6,457 bases of DNA from an uncultured Prevotella sp. GTDB taxonomy: Bacteria > Bacteroidota > Bacteroidia > Bacteroidales > Bacteroidaceae. The notes under the pieces are model-generated. The model was not told where the DNA came from. It did not search any database and was given only the letters and a program-made list of their open reading frames with translations. A program made the position numbers and the translations under genes. Shown here piece after piece: positions 5,182 through 6,457 of this stretch. Location: NCBI GenBank assembly GCA_937906765.1, contig CALCUV010000099.1:1-6457 (forward strand). The letters are read 5' to 3'. Position 1 is the first letter of the stretch. Each line of letters opens with the position of its first letter.

Positions 5182-6457
5182 TTACTTTACCTCAATCACG
5201 AACGTAAATTCCTGGTCGGCATAGGGGATTAAGTATTTTCCGAGCGGCCATGCGCCCCATGAGTCGATACAACCGAGACCCATTTGGCGGTCGGCGATAT
5301 GTACGACGGTGAAGTTGCGGGGTTTGAGGTCGCCTGAGTGCATGTGTTTCGCTTCTTTGCGCATGCCGCCGTCGAGGTCCTCAGTGAGGAAGTTGAGGGT
5401 GCTACATTCAAGTGGCGAAGTGCCGTAGAAGCGCAAACCTTTGCCTGCTACGTCGGTTACATTCCAAGTGCGGACGTCGGTTTTGTTACCGCTTTCTTGC
5501 GGACGCACATATCCCCAATATTGGTCGGCAACCTTTTGCTGGTAAGTGCCGAGGAACTGCGAATCCTTGCGGTCAACGTAGTTTTCAATCGGACCGCGTC
5601 CGTAGTAACTGAGGCAACCGTAATCCTTAGGCATGACTAACTGCATCCCGAAACGGGGAAGTTGGGGCTTATGTTTGGCATCGGGGTTCACCTGTAACTT
5701 TTGCGTCACAATGAGTCGGCCTTCGGCGGTAAAGACATAGTTCATGGTGAGCGTAGCATCCACTGAGCGCAGGTCATAAACCGCTTTCACGTTGTAGTCC
5801 TTACCTTCGGGCGCAGCCGCAAACTCCTTGAGGTGCATGTGTGGGTGTTTCCACGCACCAAGTTTCTGCTGGATGTTTGCACCATAGTCATTGTCGGTCG
5901 GTGCACGCCAGAAGTCGGGTTTGAGTGAGAATCCGTCTTCAAACATAGGCTTTCCGTAGCAATCAAGGTAGTCAATCCAACCCGTCTGCTTATTGAATGT
6001 CACGTCAATTCCCGCTGCCGAGAGCGTAAGACAGGCTAATTGTTCCTGCTTCGTCACTTCGCCCTTAACGGATGCCGATGAGCGGAGCGCTTCTGCCTTG
6101 GGGAAGGCATAAGGTTGGACAACAAACTGCTGACGCGCAATGTCGTAACCCGTGGGTAAGAGGGGCGATGCCACCTTTTCCTTATACGAAACATTGAGCG
6201 TGAGTTCGCCCTTCGATTTGGGGAGGGTGTAACCTTCAAGTGTGACAAGGGCACGCTGCTGAGGCGCTACGTTCAAATCGTTTGTGCCACTGGCAATGCG
6301 CTGTCCGTCTTCAAAGAGTTCCCAAACCATATAGACGTTGCTGAGGTCGGTAAAGAAGTTTTCGTTATAGACTTCCACCTTACCCGCCGTAGTATCTACG
6401 AGCGAGGTCCAGATGTTCTGATGATAATAACGCACTTCCGCCGCATGGGGATTGGGT
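5182..6457 (-). CDS. Beta-galactosidase, LacZ-type GH2, C-terminal ~424 residues (N-terminus beyond right edge)
   Basis: Hydrolyses terminal beta-galactosides. The visible part starts at the end of the catalytic barrel (PNPHAAEVRYYHQNIW, the usual PxxxEVKKVYQ-like junction), passes through the DUF4981/domain-4 beta sandwich (about 17-125) and continues through the Bgal_small_N domain (about 140-424). Diagnostic motifs: FWRAPTDND (182-190), YYGRGPIENYVDR (284-296) and IDSW near the C-terminus. That Trp (about 400) aligns with E. coli LacZ Trp999, which lines the substrate site (family knowledge). The catalytic glutamates and signal peptide, if any, lie outside the window, so cell location cannot be judged. 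The full protein would be expected to be about 1,000 residues. The open frame reaches the edge; codon 6435-6433 is GTG, read as internal Val. The winged-helix gene follows after a repeat array. It may belong to a glycan-use locus to the right, which cannot be seen here. Confidence 0.93.
   Translation of the reverse strand, partial: PNPHAAEVRYYHQNIWTSLVDTTAGKVEVYNENFFTDLSNVYMVWELFEDGQRIASGTNDLNVAPQQRALVTLEGYTLPKSKGELTLNVSYKEKVASPLLPTGYDIARQQFVVQPYAFPKAEALRSSASVKGEVTKQEQLACLTLSAAGIDVTFNKQTGWIDYLDCYGKPMFEDGFSLKPDFWRAPTDNDYGANIQQKLGAWKHPHMHLKEFAAAPEGKDYNVKAVYDLRSVDATLTMNYVFTAEGRLIVTQKLQVNPDAKHKPQLPRFGMQLVMPKDYGCLSYYGRGPIENYVDRKDSQFLGTYQQKVADQYWGYVRPQESGNKTDVRTWNVTDVAGKGLRFYGTSPLECSTLNFLTEDLDGGMRKEAKHMHSGDLKPRNFTVVHIADRQMGLGCIDSWGAWPLGKYLIPYADQEFTFVIEVK

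Overview
The window looks like chromosomal DNA from a Bacteroidota member, most likely order Bacteroidales (Prevotellaceae-like, less certain). Three things point there. Two promoters match the Bacteroides-type pattern (TTTG or TTG, about 20 bases, then TAnnTTTG). Start codons have no obvious Shine-Dalgarno sequence. The gene families (an 800-residue FtsX-type permease, a DUF2582 winged-helix protein, an NtrC-like receiver regulator and a large LacZ-type GH2 enzyme) are typical of that phylum. No rRNA, tRNA, CRISPR or transposase was seen.

Left part (1-1135, minus strand): a response regulator followed by its sensor histidine kinase, overlapping by ATGA. The kinase runs off the left edge. The regulator is a receiver domain joined directly to a Fis-type helix-turn-helix. 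The sigma-54-activating AAA+ domain usual in NtrC-type regulators is absent.

Control region (1136-1444): two divergent promoters flank a tandem pair of 17-bp palindromes, the best candidate operators for the regulator. The leader toward the ABC genes holds an 8-bp-period repeat array that can fold into a long hairpin in two registers, and a possible 28-codon leader peptide.

Centre (1445-4588, plus strand): a two-gene ABC transporter of the MacB/LolCDE/FtsX type, an ATPase and an 8-TM permease. Between them is a 9-bp-period TCTAGAnnn array that runs into the permease start codon. The simplest reading is a self-contained module: the kinase senses an envelope signal, the regulator acts on the palindromes, and the transporter is the divergent target.

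Right part (4589-6457): a convergent spacer with a 65-nt near-perfect palindrome and an intrinsic terminator, then two minus-strand genes: a small DUF2582 winged-helix protein and the C-terminal half of a LacZ-type beta-galactosidase that runs off the right edge. A third short-period repeat array (9 bp) lies between these two. Nothing seen links this pair functionally to the transporter module.
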